NCBI GenBank assembly: GCA_030159075.1
Contig: BROG01000238.1
Span: 186,001 to 250,000 of the forward strand
Length of the DNA: 64,000 bases
Direction: 5' to 3'
Source: Atrina japonica
Lineage: Eukaryota; Mollusca; Bivalvia; Pterioida; Pinnidae
Positions 28,501-43,500 of the stretch are shown piece after piece. Within the stretch, counting starts at the first letter, position 1; every line of letters starts with the position of its first letter. The notes under the pieces were generated by a model. That model had not been told where the DNA came from. It saw only the letters and a program-made list of their open reading frames with translations, and made no database searches. A program made the translations under genes and the position numbers.

Positions 28501-31500
28501 GCCCATTTCTATAAAAACAACCAAAATTCCTACATATAATTCAAAGTCAAAATTTACATGTGTATGAAATCGTCCCATGATAATTCTTCTCCTTCTCATA
28601 AACAATTTCATGAAAATTAAGACAAATTTAGCACTAATTATTAATTATAATGACAATATATGTATTAAATGGTTTATAGTTCTTGGTTGCTATCCATGAG
28701 TCGAAGTTCCAATGTTTTGAACTTCTCTAGGTTCTATCGTGTGTGTGTATAAATATATATATATATTCTGATTGCTATACAAAAAAATTAATTAATTTCT
28801 CTGAGAAACCAGAAAATATCTGGTAAAAAAGAACGAGTTGGCGAGAAGTGTTCGCTGACCAATACTCAGAATAAAAGTTAAAATAAACCTTCTTATCAAA
28901 GACCACCTTTCTTGTGAGACAACTTCCTGAAAACCACTTCATTACATAATCCTTTGAATAAAACCTCTTTTGAAAGACCACCTGTCTTGAAAGAGCACAT
29001 TTTAGTGGCAGATAAGGTGATCTGTTTTGACAGGTTCTACTGTACTTTATTGTTGACGATGTATCTCTTATTGCTGTTACATTATTATGGTGTGTCTTAA
29101 AGCGTCATTGGCTTTGTTTAAAAAATAGATATTTCAATTTTTTCTAATCGTACTACCGGTACTTGATATACACTAACAAATAAGATCTATATACAGGCAT
29201 AACAAATCTTACATTCCTGTATATTTTGTGAAAATTAGGTCAGATCCAGAGTGGTATTTGTATACAAATAGTGAAACTGAGTTTTTCAGTTGCAAGTGAA
29301 AAAGTGCCAAAGCCTGGGTTTCTCAAGCAATTTTCACATATATATAGGAATTTAAGAATTTTTGTGCCTGTGTATATCTCTTTTTATTATTGTTTATCAA
29401 TCTATGTAGTAAAAAAGGGAGAAAAGTTTAAGGTGCTAACTTAAAAAGCCCCTTATAATTATATTTCTGGATAAGTTTTATATTTAGTTTATACATGTAT
29501 AAGGAACTCAGTGGGTCACAAGACCGTGTAGCTCTTTTTCACTCCGGTGCCTCTTAATTGGAGTTGCAATTTTTAAACAATTAAATGAACTATATTGTTT
29601 TTGAATTTTCAGTATATAATACATTTATGATAGAAAAAAAAATCAAATGAAAGAAAAATTTTTACGAAATTCTGTGAAAGAGTACCTTTAAAAAAATTTT
29701 TCCGTCTTACGAGATCCAGGTATGTTATGGAACAGTCTATGTTAGCAGTACTACTTTTCTTTACAGCACTTGGGACTTTTACCAGATGTCTCTGAAAACT
29801 CTAACATCGTAGATACACAACTTGATACTGAATCAGTGGTAGAAAATCCTTGTTTTAGATATTTTCTCAAATGACATCAGCATTTTTGTGATTTGTTTCT
29901 TTTTCTCCCGATTTTCACTTGGCTCAGCAGATATTTTCTCAAATGACATCAGCATTTTGGTGATTTGTTTCTTTTCCTCCTGATTTTCACTTGGCTCAGC
30001 AGACAGGTGTTGTGTAAATTTTACTTGCATGGCAGGGCCTCTGTGGCCAAGTGGTTAGGGCGCTGCGCTTTAAACCATGAAGTCTCTCACCTCTAGTCAG
30101 TGAGAGTTCCATTCACACTGGAACCTAAGCTGATTTTGTGAGAAAGTTTGCCGGTGGTCACTGTCTCTTCCTGGGTACATTGTTACTGGGTTCCCATCTT
30201 CACCACTAAAAACTGGCCACCACCATATGACTGAAAAATTGTTAGTTTGGCGTAAAACAACATTCAAACTTGCATGTCTGCATGTCTGCAAAATGGACTA
30301 GTTGGTAACAATAGGACAAGTGTGATTGTGGAACCCTGATGTATATATATATACCGAAGAAACCAATAACATTTATTACAACTCATAGACCCACAAAAAC
30401 TGAATTAACATTTAACTAATGTTTGTAAGTAAAATGTTCTAAATGACCATAAAATACATGTAAAACATTATTATATACTACACAAAGGCGAATTTACCTT
30501 TTAATTATAGTTTTTTAAATCTTTAGATTTTAAAATACCATCAGCTTTATATATGCAGGAATCAAACAGTTTAGATAATCTCCTAGATTTGTGGACACCT
30601 AAATCCCCAAACTTTTAAATCTTGAGCAATTTTTTTTTTTTTTATTTACCGAGGATAGATTTATTTAAACTTATTTTATTAACTTCATATTTTAGTACTG
30701 TCTTAGTGTTTTAATATGGATTAGTAGTATACAAGGTTAGACAAAGTACTTAGGAAATTTCTGCTATTTAAAAGCTATTTGGCTGTGCATTAATTGACCA
30801 CGGGAATGCTTAACTTGCAAAATTGTTACTCCAGATACGGACATTCTTGTAACTGGGTGACATATCACTGGATAATATGGAAGTGATGTTATTTTGCTTT
30901 TATAAGGGATTTAAATGAATATTAATTATAACAATATAACCTTTATAGGGATGAGTGTTTATAAATGATAGCCTTACTGAACTAACACTAGTGGAATTGT
31001 GCAATTATCTGAAACTGAGGTTTGTAAAATATGTGTGTATATGGCATAGTATATTTAGACAATGTTATTGTTTAGCTGTATAAATTGCTTAGTATTTTTA
31101 TTATGTCACATGTAATAATTTATACAGTGGAACCTATTACAGAGACCACCAAATCTGCTACTGAATTGTAATCTCTCAATACAGGTGGTCTCTCAAAAGA
31201 GGTTTTATCTGAAGTATTATTGAGTGGTTTCTGAATGTAGTCTCTCAAGACAGGCTCTACTTCATAAGATAATAATACAACTGTTAGAATTTACATTTAA
31301 GTACATGTGCCAACATTCACTCCAGAACACACGTACATATGATAATATTCACTCTAGAACACATGTACATGTGATAATATTCACTCTAGAAGACATGTAC
31401 ATGTGATAATATTCACTCTAGAACACATGTACATGTGATAATATTCACTCTAGAGTACATTAATACATAATAATACAGTGGAACTTTTCTGTGAAGATCA

Positions 31501-34500
31501 CCCCATCTGCCATTAAAATGTGGTCTCTCAAACAGATGGTCCCATCAGAGAGGTTTTATTTCAAGGATTATATAACTGAGTCATTCTCAGAAGAGTTGTC
31601 TCTCAAGACAGGTTTCAATTTATTTACTCTGGGGTACATTAATACATGTTGGTAATCACTGTAAGGTACATTAATACATGTTGGTAATCACCCTAAGGTA
31701 CATTAATACATGTTGGTAATCACTCAGGGGTAAATTAATACATGTTGGTAATCACTCTGGGGTACATTAATACATGTTGGTAATCACTGTGGGGTACATT
31801 AATACATGTTGGTAATCACCCCGGGGTACACTAATACATGTTGGTAATCACTGGGGTACATTAATACATGTTGGTAATCACTGTAGGGTACATTAATACA
31901 TGTTGGTAATCACTGTAGGGTACATTAATACATGTTGGTAATCACTCTGGGGTACATTAATACATGTTGGTAATCACTGTGGCATACATTAATACATGTT
32001 GGTAATCACAGGTGTACATTAATACATGTTGGTAATCACCCTGGGGTACATTAATACATGTTGGTAATCACCCTGGGGTACTCTTATACATGTTGGTAAT
32101 CACTAGGGTACATTAATACATGTTGGTAATCACTGTAGGGTACATTAATACATGTTGGTAATCACTGTGGCGTACATTAATCAGGGTTTCCCCTAGGGAG
32201 TTATTTTAATGAGTCCTAGGAACCCACAGAAACAAAATTCCTGAGTCCTTTGTTAAATTTGTAAGTCCCCAAATCAATGAAGTTCATGAAAATACATGAA
32301 ACAAAGGTACACATTTTCAGTCAGAGGTTGAAAAAAAAATCACTGAGTTTTTGGGCGTCCTTAGGGACTCGCCAATATTTGTTTTGTGTCCTGAAAAGAT
32401 TTTATGCATCAGAGACGCAGGTTTTGAAAGCAGTTTTTTTTTCCAAATACAGTCAGACCCACTTGTATCAGAATTTACTGGGGGGGGGGAAATCTTTTTT
32501 GGCAAAATCTCTTCTTAGTTATAGTCCGTGTTAATAGAGTCAGTAAATAGAAGTCCACACATTTTTTATCTAGCCTGATAGTTTTACTAGAGAGAGATAT
32601 ATTTTTTTTTTTTCAGCAACTTGAAGCTGAACTCAGTTCTGAACGAGATCGCCGCATGCAGTCGGAAAATGAAGAAGAACTTGACAAGGTTACCATCAGT
32701 AATCTTCAACAGGAGCTTGAATTTGAAAGGAAGAGCCAACGCTCCACAGAATCCGAGTTCAAAGCCCGAGTGAAACAACTTACTACTGCGGTAGAACTAG
32801 AGAAAGCCAAATCCTCAGATTTACAAGGGTATTGTCTTGTTCTGTATATGTCCCAATATGTCTAAACACATACCTTAAAATAGGGATGACATGAGTCTAG
32901 AAAACCCCTTGGATTTAATATCTATCCTCAAAAGTCCATGAAAATGGGCTTGAAAGAAAAAAAACTGAATTTTAATCTTGACATGTACTAATTAGATAAT
33001 AATTGCACGAGATACAGTATTAAAAGAATGTTGAGATATTATTGCAGTGATTCTTAGAGAACTGAAAATAGAGTAGAAAATACATCCATCTGTCCATTTA
33101 TCCTTTACTTTGTTAAATATCAAGGCCAGTTTGGTTGTGAAAATAAATAATAAAAAATTCTGTACAATTGCAATACATTCGAAAAATATCTAGGGTGAAT
33201 TCAACACAGAGTGGATATATTTCATTGTTTTGAATGATTAAAAAAACTATACCTAAGTATTCCAGGTAGATGGTATATATCATTTATTTGTTGACAAGTT
33301 GATCATATTTTATTATGTTTTTTTTTTCTGATGCAGGGCTTTAGACAGAGAAAGGGTACTGAATGATAAGTTGCGACAAAGTCTGGACAGTGAGAGACGA
33401 TCACTTTTGGAAAGCACAGACAGAGAGAACTCAATATTTGAGGACATGCAGATGGAAATAGAAACAGAAAGAGCTAAAGCTGATGACCTTCGTAATACAT
33501 TAGAGAGAGAAAAACAAAGGGTTGCCTCTCAGATTTCTTCTCTTGAATCGGAGAAGAATATCATAAAGGAGGAAGTTGAACAGGAAAGATCCAAATGTCG
33601 ACAGATGAAAAATGAAATTGATCAGATGCAGGTAACTATTTGGTTACATGATTGTTAACAGGGGATATTGTTAACAGGGGATATTGTTCACAGGGGAGAT
33701 TGTGCACAGGAAACATTGTTCACAGGAAATATTGTTCACTGTGATGATTAGGAGAGATTGTTCTCAGGGGAAATTATTCACAGGAGAGATTGTTCACAAG
33801 AGAGATTTTGCACATGGGAGATTGTGCACAGGGGTGATTGTTCACAGGGGTGATTGTTCACAGGGATGATCATGCAAATGAAAGATAATTGTTCACAGGA
33901 GAGATTTAGCACATGGATGGAGATTATTCACAAGGGAAATTGTTCGCAGGAGAGATTGTGCACAGGGGAGATTGTTCTTAGGTAGATTGTTCACAGGGGA
34001 TATTGTTCATAGGGGTAATTGTTCTCAGGGTAGATTGTTCACAGGGTAGATTGTTCTCAGGGTTGATTGTTTACAGGAAAGATTGTTTACAGGGTAGATT
34101 GTTCACAGGGTAGATTGTTCACAGGGTAGATTGTTCTCAGGGGTGATTGTTTACAGGAAAGATTGTTTACAGGGATGATTGTTCACAACGGTGATCATAC
34201 AGAGGGATAGTTATTGTACACAGGAGAGATCAAGAACATGGATGGAGATTATTCATGGAGATGGTGATTGATAACAGGGGAGATTGTACACCGAGGTGCC
34301 TTGTACTTGTAACAGTACGGTCCAGTTGATGTGCATTCTGTCTAAACTTTTTAAGCATTTCTAACTTCTCGGCTAATTCTCTTCTTTTTTGTTATACAGC
34401 ACTTATAGGTTACAGGCAACAAATTTGTGAATTTGATGATGCTTCTTAGGTCAGTGGTGAACTGGACATGGGTAACCCTAAGTCCTTGTAAGCTTTGTGT

Positions 34501-37500
34501 TGTGTTGGAAATTCTGTTGTTTGCAATGATTCAAGTATTATCCAAAGTATGAAACCATTAAAATTTTCTTTTTCTTATAGATACAGAAATTGGACATTAC
34601 TCGTCATTATGAACATGAGCGGGACCAAGTGGCTCGTCTGAAGGCCGAACGAGAGCAGTTGAGGTCAGAAGTCAAAGCTCTTAAAGACACTCGTAATGAG
34701 AAAGAACGACAGCGTGATACTGAAAAAGTGACAGAAAGAAGATCTCAAAGGCAGATAGAGAGAGAAAGAGATGACAATAAAATGAAAATGGTATGATTTT
34801 TGGGATTTCCGACCAAAGATGGATAACCATATGATGGCAGATTTTTATTGCATTTTAATCTAAATCTGCTGTTTTACAGAATTTAAAACAAATCTGATCA
34901 CTATTCAGTGCTTTGTTTTCCAAAAATACATCTTAATTAAGATGCAAAGAAATTACAGCATGTGAAATGTGCCGAGTTCTTTAAATAAATCCCTGTAGAA
35001 AATTGCTGATATAAAAACTCTCAGTTTCTTTATTGTTTTAAGTCGTTTATGTTATTGTCAACCCCTAAAGTAACTACCAACAACATAAGCTTAGGTGGAA
35101 ACTGATTTCTGGCCTTACTGCCTGTCTGTGAAAGAATCTCTCATTTATATTTAGCGGTAACAATCTCTTTACAACATTTTATATTTATCTGTTTTCACAA
35201 TATTCTTACAAGTATAAATTACGGTAGATATTTGTAATATATGAATGCCTAAGGATTTGGTAATGCATATATCTTTGGTAAAAATTTTCAGCATGAAAAT
35301 GAGCTAGAAATCCAGAGACTGACCCAGAAGATATTGGACTTGGAAGACCAAGTCTCGGCAAGTCGTGAAAAAGAGTTTGATGCCATTAGACAGTTGGAGG
35401 AAGAAAAGCTACGCAATCTACAAAACCAGCAATCATATCAGTCAAATGGCAACTACGATTCTCCTCGCAGTGATGATTCCGATTATAACGATAGGTGGAA
35501 TATATATAAAACGCAACTAGAAAGTATTTGTCAAAGTTTACAGTTTCTGATTTTACAGTATCAAGATCAGTTAACCAGAAAGTAAGTCATTTGATATAGA
35601 TTATTTTATTGTTTGTTTGTGTTTTGGCAGTCACAATTGGAAGTAAATGGTACTATGAATTATACCACTCGTGGTGATGTGGTAAATGAGTGTTTGACTC
35701 ACAGACAAAAGGTCCTGGGTTTGATTCCCTTTACCAGTTCACTGAGAGCTTGATGTGAAAACTGAGGGTCTTTCGGGGTACACTTAAAACTCCCCTAGTT
35801 ACTGCAGGCATAGCAAGTTAGAATTCCTCACTGCATAGGCAGTCCATATCAATGGTCAAAATTTGTGGCACTTTATGCATATAATTAATTTTGGTCTTCA
35901 GGACATAAGAACAACAATCAGACAAAACATATATTGTTTACCTGAATAAATATAAACATATCCAAAAGTTTACAAAGCTAATGCTAACATGTTTGGGTTT
36001 TAGATTCTATGATTTAAATTTTATTTTAAATCACAATTAGAAATTTTCTGTCATAAGGTGGCTGCCAGTTTTTAATGGTGGAGGAGAGAACCTGGTTGCA
36101 TTGTACCCAGGAAGAGACCACCGATGTTACCCAAGTGAATCGGCAAACTTTCTCACCAAATTAGCTTAGGCTCCAGCTGGACGGTTCTATGGTACACACA
36201 TAAATGTACACAAAAATAAATGTCCTCTTCTGTCCCACTATGTCTCTGCATCAATGATCAGATTGTGAAGAAAATTTAAGATTATCCCTAATTTACACCG
36301 GGAAATAGATTGTATCATTAGGATATGAGCTTTATAAGTCATTTATTCAAGTACTTTATTTTCCAGCCCGGCAGAATCAGTGAACACAAGAAGTCTAGAA
36401 AAATCTCTCAAAACCTTGTTGTCTGAACTTAAACAAACACAGATGCCGCTAGCCTTTGAGTCCAGGGTAAGTTAGCTGATTGAGTAACAGAACGCTGATA
36501 GAAATATTATACATATGTGTACAAGATTGAGTGAAAATAAGAATAAATCCTAGCGGTTGACATGGAAATCATTCCCCGTTAAAATGAAGGAAAAATCTGT
36601 GAACAATGGGAGAAAATATTAATGAAATTTTTAAGTACCACAATACAATAGGCCACCAGTCTATGCCTGTATATGATACATACACTCTGAGTACATGTAT
36701 AAAGATCATATCTTTTGTTATTTTATGTTGTATTATGAAAGTGGAAGACCCCATCACACTGTAGGTAGTTACTGTAACACATGTGCTGTAAAATGATTGA
36801 ATCTGGTGTTGTCAGCATTTAAGACTTGGACAGCTAAAGATGCTTTTACTCATTTTAAATTTATTGCTTTGAACAAAAGTGATCAGTTGAACTATCACTA
36901 ATTGTCTGACACATGGCTCTCCATGCACACCAGTTGATGTCATTGGATTGTGATGTCATTATCGCACAACTAGCTGACAAGCCATTTAATTGTGATGTCT
37001 AAATGGAAAAGTCTGCTGAAAAGTGTTGTGTCATCCTGTCAGTCACTGAGTACTTAGATATATGTATTCATGTTCACTTGCAATTTTAGTACATAGAAAA
37101 ATTTAGAGCTCCAAAATATCTCATTTTGCAATATCTTTCACCGTTCTGTGCTCTGTTAAAAATACAAACTCCATTTCACACCGATTCCTAATGACTGTGG
37201 GAGAGTAAAATAGAAGTATGATAGTATAAAGCCCAGAACTGAACATGTCATATCTATATAGAAGTATGATAGAATAAAGCCCAGAACTGAACATGTCATA
37301 TCTATATAGAAGTATGATAGAATAAAGCCCAGAACTGAACATGTCATATCTACATAGAAGTATGATAGAATAAAGCCCAGAACTGAACATGTCATATCTA
37401 CATAGAAGTATGATAGAATAAAGCCCAGAACTGAACATGTCATATCTACATAGAAGTATGATAGTATAAAGCCCAGAACTGAACATGTCATATCTATATA

Positions 37501-40500
37501 GAAGTATGATAGAATAAAGCCCAGAACTGAACATGTCATATCTATATAGAAGTATGATAGAATAAAGCCCAGAACTGAACATGTCATATCTATATAGAAG
37601 TATGATAGAATAAAGCCCAGAACTGAACATGTCATATCTACATAGAAGTATGATAGAATAAAGTCCAGAACTGAACATGTCATATCTACATAGAAGTATG
37701 ATAGAATAAAGCCCAGAACTGAACATGTCATATCTATATAGAAGTATGATAGTATAAAGCCCAGAACTGAACATGTCATATCTATATAGAAGTATGATAG
37801 TATAAAGCCCAGAACTGAACATGTCATATCTATATAGAAGTATGATAGAATAAAGCCCAGAACTGAACATGTCATCAATTTTTCACCACAGACGGAACCA
37901 AATCTACTAAGTCGTCCTGATTCCAGAACAGTAAATGAAAGAGTACTGCACCACAACTCAGAGCTGACAAATTTCGTCTCACGTTTAACGGAGGAGAAAA
38001 TGGAGCTACGCAATACACTTGGTAGATTAGAAGAAGAGATATGGCGATATCGTCAGCGTGAAAATACCACACAGGTGAAATATAGATTGTAAAAAATAAA
38101 CTCCCAAGATTATCATAAAAGCTTTTACTTTATTTCTAGAAAATTCAGAACACAAGGATAATTTATTTACCTAAATATTTTGCACAAGAAAAAATTGTAT
38201 AGTATTTGTGGTACCCACCAAAAAATAAGTACATGAAATTTTTGCTCCTGTTTATATTTTGCCAATTTCATCTTTTTATAGTATGGTGGTTTAGGGCAAA
38301 TTTAGGACAGCTTGAATATGATTTCTGTTGTAAAAGGTCAAACATTCCAGGTATACAGAACTCATTTGAATGTAACAAAAATATATTTATAACCCAACAA
38401 TCACTTTTCAAAACTCTTTTCACTTGAATATAAAATTTGTCTTTCTATTTATGTGATATTTTTCGAAAATTTCTATGGATTTTTCAAGCACAGTTTTCAT
38501 TTGCATCAAAAATTTACAAAGCTCCGATTTTCTGAGCGTATGTACTTTATTTTGATTAGTAATGTTTATCACAATTTCACCTTTTTTTCTTCATCAGAAT
38601 GGTGAGTTGGACACTAGTCATACATCAGTGGACAACAAACATTTAGAAGACCGTGCAAACTGGGCCAAAGAAAGGCTTTCCTTGCAGTTGGCTTTGAATC
38701 AAGCTGAAAGTGAGATTGATCAGCTGAAGTCTGACCTTAGAATTGAAAGAGAACGACGATCATCTACTCCTTTGTCAAATGGACACACTTCGGAATCAGA
38801 CAGAGATAGGGTAAGCAGAATTTGACTGTAATGCCTGTATGTCTATACTTTTTGTAACTACAATAGTGGCAGTAATAACTTTTTTTATTAAACATCCCCC
38901 CCCTCCTCGTACAGGAAATTTGCACTTTCAGATGAGACTTTAAACAGAGGTCACAGCAGGCATGGCAGGTAAAAGAACCCTTGATGCGTTGGCATCTGTC
39001 CATAGCACAGGTCAATATCTATGGTACTTCACTTAAAGCTGGTGATCTCTACATATAAGTGAAAAGTTATTGGCAGAATGTAAAAAAAACAAGAAACAAA
39101 ACAATGTAAATGGGTGATAAGATTTATCAGCCAATAGAAATATTTTCAAATTAAAAAAAATGTTATTAGTACAGGTAGTACCAGAAGGAGATATACCCTA
39201 AGTAGAAAGAATAGCATAGCTTTTGTATACTTATACAGACAAAATCTATTATATACAAGCTGTAATCTTTTACATTCTCAGATTCAAAGGTTGTACGGTA
39301 AATATCTGAGAGCTGATAGTTACAGAAAGGCGCTTATCTATCAAAAGAAATACCTACTGCTACTGCTTGGTGGATTCCAGGATTGTGAAGAAACCACTTT
39401 GGCTCTCATAGCCAGAATGGGGGTATATCCGTCCCCTGAAGATGTCCAGCAACATCACAGACGACCTTTCACCATGTTCCGCAGTGCAGCTAGAGTGGTC
39501 ATAGCTGTGACCAGGTAAAGTATTAAAGTCATACATACTTGTAAAAATAATAAGTCCTTACAGAGAAAATAAAGTATTTATATCATTAGATGCATACATA
39601 GGGTAGGGTGTGTGCCATGAAAGTAAACTATTCATGTGTAACAAATTCCATTATGGTTGCAAGTTTAACACAAGAAGCCACTCCGGAGCTACAGAGGATG
39701 CTCAGGTGTGTGGCAAAGGCTTTGTGTAGTCATGCCACATGTTAAATCATCTGTCTGGAGCTACAGAGAAAGCTTGGCAGGGTGTGTGGCAATGTCTTTG
39801 AGTAGTCATGCCACATGTTAAATCATCTGTCTGGAGCTACAGAGAAAGCTTGGCAGGGTGTGTGGCAATGTCTTTGAGTAGTCATGCCACATGTTAAATC
39901 ATCTCTCTGGAGCTACAGAGGAAGCTTGGCAGGGTGTGTGGCAATGTCTTTGTGTAGTCATGCCACATGTTAAATCATCTCTCTGGAGCTACAGAGGAAG
40001 CTTGGCAGGGTGTGTGGCAATGTCTTTGAGTAGTCATGCCACATGTTAAATCATCTCTCTGGAGCTACAGAGAAAGCTTGGCAGGGTGTGTGGCAATGTC
40101 TTTGTGTAGTCATGCCACATGTTAAATCATCTCTCTGGAGCTACAGAGGAAGCTTGGGCAGGGTGTGTGGCAATGTCTTTGAGTAGTCATGCCACATGTT
40201 AAATCATCTCTCTGGAGCTACAGAGGAAGCTTGGCAGGGTGTGTGGCAATGTCTTTGAGTAGTCATGCCACATGTTAAATCATCTCTCTGGAGCTACAGA
40301 GGAAGCTTGGCAGGGTGTGTGGCAATGTCTTTGAGTAGTCATGCCACATGTTAAATCATCTCTTATGGTATCGTAAGTAAATTATTAGGTTAGACATTTC
40401 ATTAGTATTAACAGGTTTTGACTGTTCCTTGTATAGTGGATATAAATAGATAATAACTACCGTATTTGTCCTTGAAAGGGCGCCTGCTCTAATAAGGGCG

Positions 40501-43500
40501 CCCCTGGATATTTTTTTCATGTAGATCTATTGACTGTTTGAAAAAAAATTTACCTTTTTATTCTTAATTAGTTTAGAATACCGTCCAACATCATCATACT
40601 TTTTTCTTTTTGGTTCAATAAATATCAACTATACCCGCAAAATTGCAAAAGAGCATCTTTTAACTATGTTGTAAGCAATACTTTGGATTCTATCAGTGAT
40701 TTCTCTGATGCAGGGAGGTCGCCATTGTCCAATTTTTTGTTTACTCTGTAACTTTATAAAACTGAATTCGGGTTCGGGATTTCAAGCTAAGCGTTGTCAA
40801 TCAAACTTCCCATTTTGTCTACTGCTGTCATTTTAAACCGTCTGCAATTACCAAAATCTCGCAAAATACCAGTTTTACACTTTTAATATCAGAGATTGTA
40901 TTAAATTAAAAAAAATGTCAAAATTGTTGGTTGCAATGAACTTGAAGCATCTGTGTAAGGCATGTATCACTTGTACTCGTAATGCCTGTTTCCTGATCTC
41001 ACAGTTCAAACGCGAAATCTTAATTTAACAGCAACAAATTTTGCTACATTGTTTCCTTTCCACTATTAATACATCAGGGGGATTACAAAGTAATTAAGTC
41101 AATAAAACAGCTATATACACTGCAGATAACATTGCATACTGAAGTATTTTACCATTTTTGCAACGTAATCAAAATGTGCTTCATGAAAGAAAAAAATGTC
41201 AAAATAAGGGCACCCTGTACTCCAATTACCCGCACCCCTTTTAGGTCAAATATGGTATCTTGGAGACAAAACCTAAAACAGAGATCCTGTGTTGTGTTGG
41301 GAGGGATACAGTAAGGAACCCTTGCTGCATTGGTATAAGTCCATAGCACCAGTCATTATTTATGACACTTTTGGTTGGTGACACCTGAATTCTAGTGAAA
41401 TTTGTTTGACAGAATGTCAACAAGAATATTAAAGATTTTTATTAACACATTAGAGGACCTGCATATACAGCACCCACTTAAAATTGAGTCTCACCCAAAA
41501 GCTATTCACTTAGAACAACAAAAATATAGTACAGTCAAGCTTGTATATAAAGACCACTCAAGGGAACAGGCCAAAGTTGTTCTATAGACAGCGACCTTAA
41601 TAAAGAGGATATTTATTTAAAAAAAAACGTTAACTAAGGTAATGTTTGAGTAACCTTTATAGGCAGATGCCCTTTATACAGAGGTAGCCTTTAATGCAAG
41701 TATTACTATACAGTACAAAAATATAAGCAGATTGCAAAAAATCATTTATCAAATTCTCATTCACTTTGAAGGTAAGTTTTGTTTTACAAATTACCTTCTT
41801 TTACAAATGACTAAGCCTTTTGAAGAACAATTTTTATCATCCAAATTATCAAACATTCGGATGTTTTTCATTTTTCATAGCAGGTATCTAACTTTGGTTA
41901 GTACTGTATGTAGTGAGAAATTGCAGTTTAACCCATTCACCCCAATTATCTAAATGGTATGCTCTATTCTGTTGTCTTAGACTGGTTTATTATGGCCTGT
42001 TGTGTTGAAAGGGTTTATATTTTCAGACCTTTTCTACACAATTTTTATTAATACTAATAATCATTTTGTTTCTGATGAATTTCTGTGTGATTAATTATTG
42101 AACTCTTCTTTTAGTATTAACCAGTCAGAATTAATTTTCTTCAAACAGGATGAAATATTTAGTAAGAAAATGGCGCCGTGCAACAAGAGTGGGATCTCCT
42201 GTGATGGGTGGCACAGTTAATCTTAACCAAGGTATGTTGAAAGACTAAATTCTTTATCCAAAAATAATACATGTTGTATAAATTAGATGTGCTAAATCTT
42301 ACTAATATTTTGACCAAATCTGACTAAAATTAAATTCTTAGTTTCCACATTGATGTTGTGACATAATTGGATATAATTAATCATGACTAAATTATATTTT
42401 AAATTGGGATTCACTATGAAGATTTTGTTTATTTTAGTTGACAAATACAGGGGAAGTGTAATTTCTTATATGTGTGTGTGTTCAGTTGTCAGAAAACTGT
42501 TTTCACTATCTCTGTAAGAATAAATTTTAAGTCATTTCTGGAGACAGCTGTTAAGATTGAAATGCAATATATCTGTTATTACTTTTCATTATAAAGTTCT
42601 TAATTGGGTGAGATTTGACTAAAATTATATATCCTTTTTCTGCTGTTTGTATGTGTGTGCAAATTCTGTAAATGTGTGATGTTTGTGCTTATTTCTAAGC
42701 ATATGTGTTTAATTGTGAGTTTGTTAGCATGTATGTATTCATGTCTGTGTTCATGTCTGTGTTTATTGCACGAGTAATTGCCTGTAACTGACATTGCCTC
42801 TTTTTCAGGCTATACACCAAGTTCTGGAAGCTTTTCACCTCCAAGACTTCCAGCATCTCCTCGAACAAATGGGTCAGCAAATATAGGGTTCAGAAATAGC
42901 CCTCTACCTTCATTTTATGCTTCAACACTGCCTTCATTTGTTGAACCACAGTCACAACCGTCTTCCACATATTCTCCTGGTGCCGGGGCCAACGGTGCCA
43001 CATATTTCCCCACTGGTGGTATCTCAAGTTCACCACTTGTACCATTGAGTGGCTTCAATGGATCAACTAATTATTCCGTTCACTCTACTCCCCCAACCAA
43101 AGACTACAGCAGTAAACATTACTCCTCTCCGAAAGAAACATCTGGTGCTAGAAGGTTAGTTCCACTTCATATCTATTCGTTCTTCTCAACACTTTTTGAA
43201 CTTCTTTTTCCTGTGAAATCACTGAGTGTAAGTAATAACATGAGTAAGTAGTGCCAAGGGTTAGCATGATTATCTTGATTAATAATGGATGCTGTGTCAA
43301 AGGTTATACATCTTTTGTCATGCTCAACTCAAAATTGACCCCATTCTGTGCCAATCAAATACTCTCTAATTACTCTAATTTATAATGCTAAATCTAATTG
43401 GTTGAGACTTGAGATTGGTTTGAGGGTGAGCATGAAGAAAGTGTTATAACCTTGACCCTGGATCAAGCTGCTATGGACCAAGATATACCCTGTACATATT

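Noticed and set aside
29833..30030. Minus-strand 65-residue frame with duplicated SAEPSENxEKKKQITKML
   Set aside because: It comes from the 72-bp duplication. The few differences include non-synonymous changes and there are no exon signals on that strand.
30035..30110. tRNA gene-like sequence
   Set aside because: It has A-box and weak B-box matches but no cloverleaf continuation. It is the head of a SINE with a target duplication.
31622..32180. CRISPR-like alternation of constant and variable parts
   Set aside because: The variable parts are 4-7 bases, and the host is an animal genome; it is a minisatellite.
37121..38013. Minus-strand frames of 16-residue hydrophobic repeats
   Set aside because: 48-bp minisatellite artefact, antisense to exon 18 at one end.
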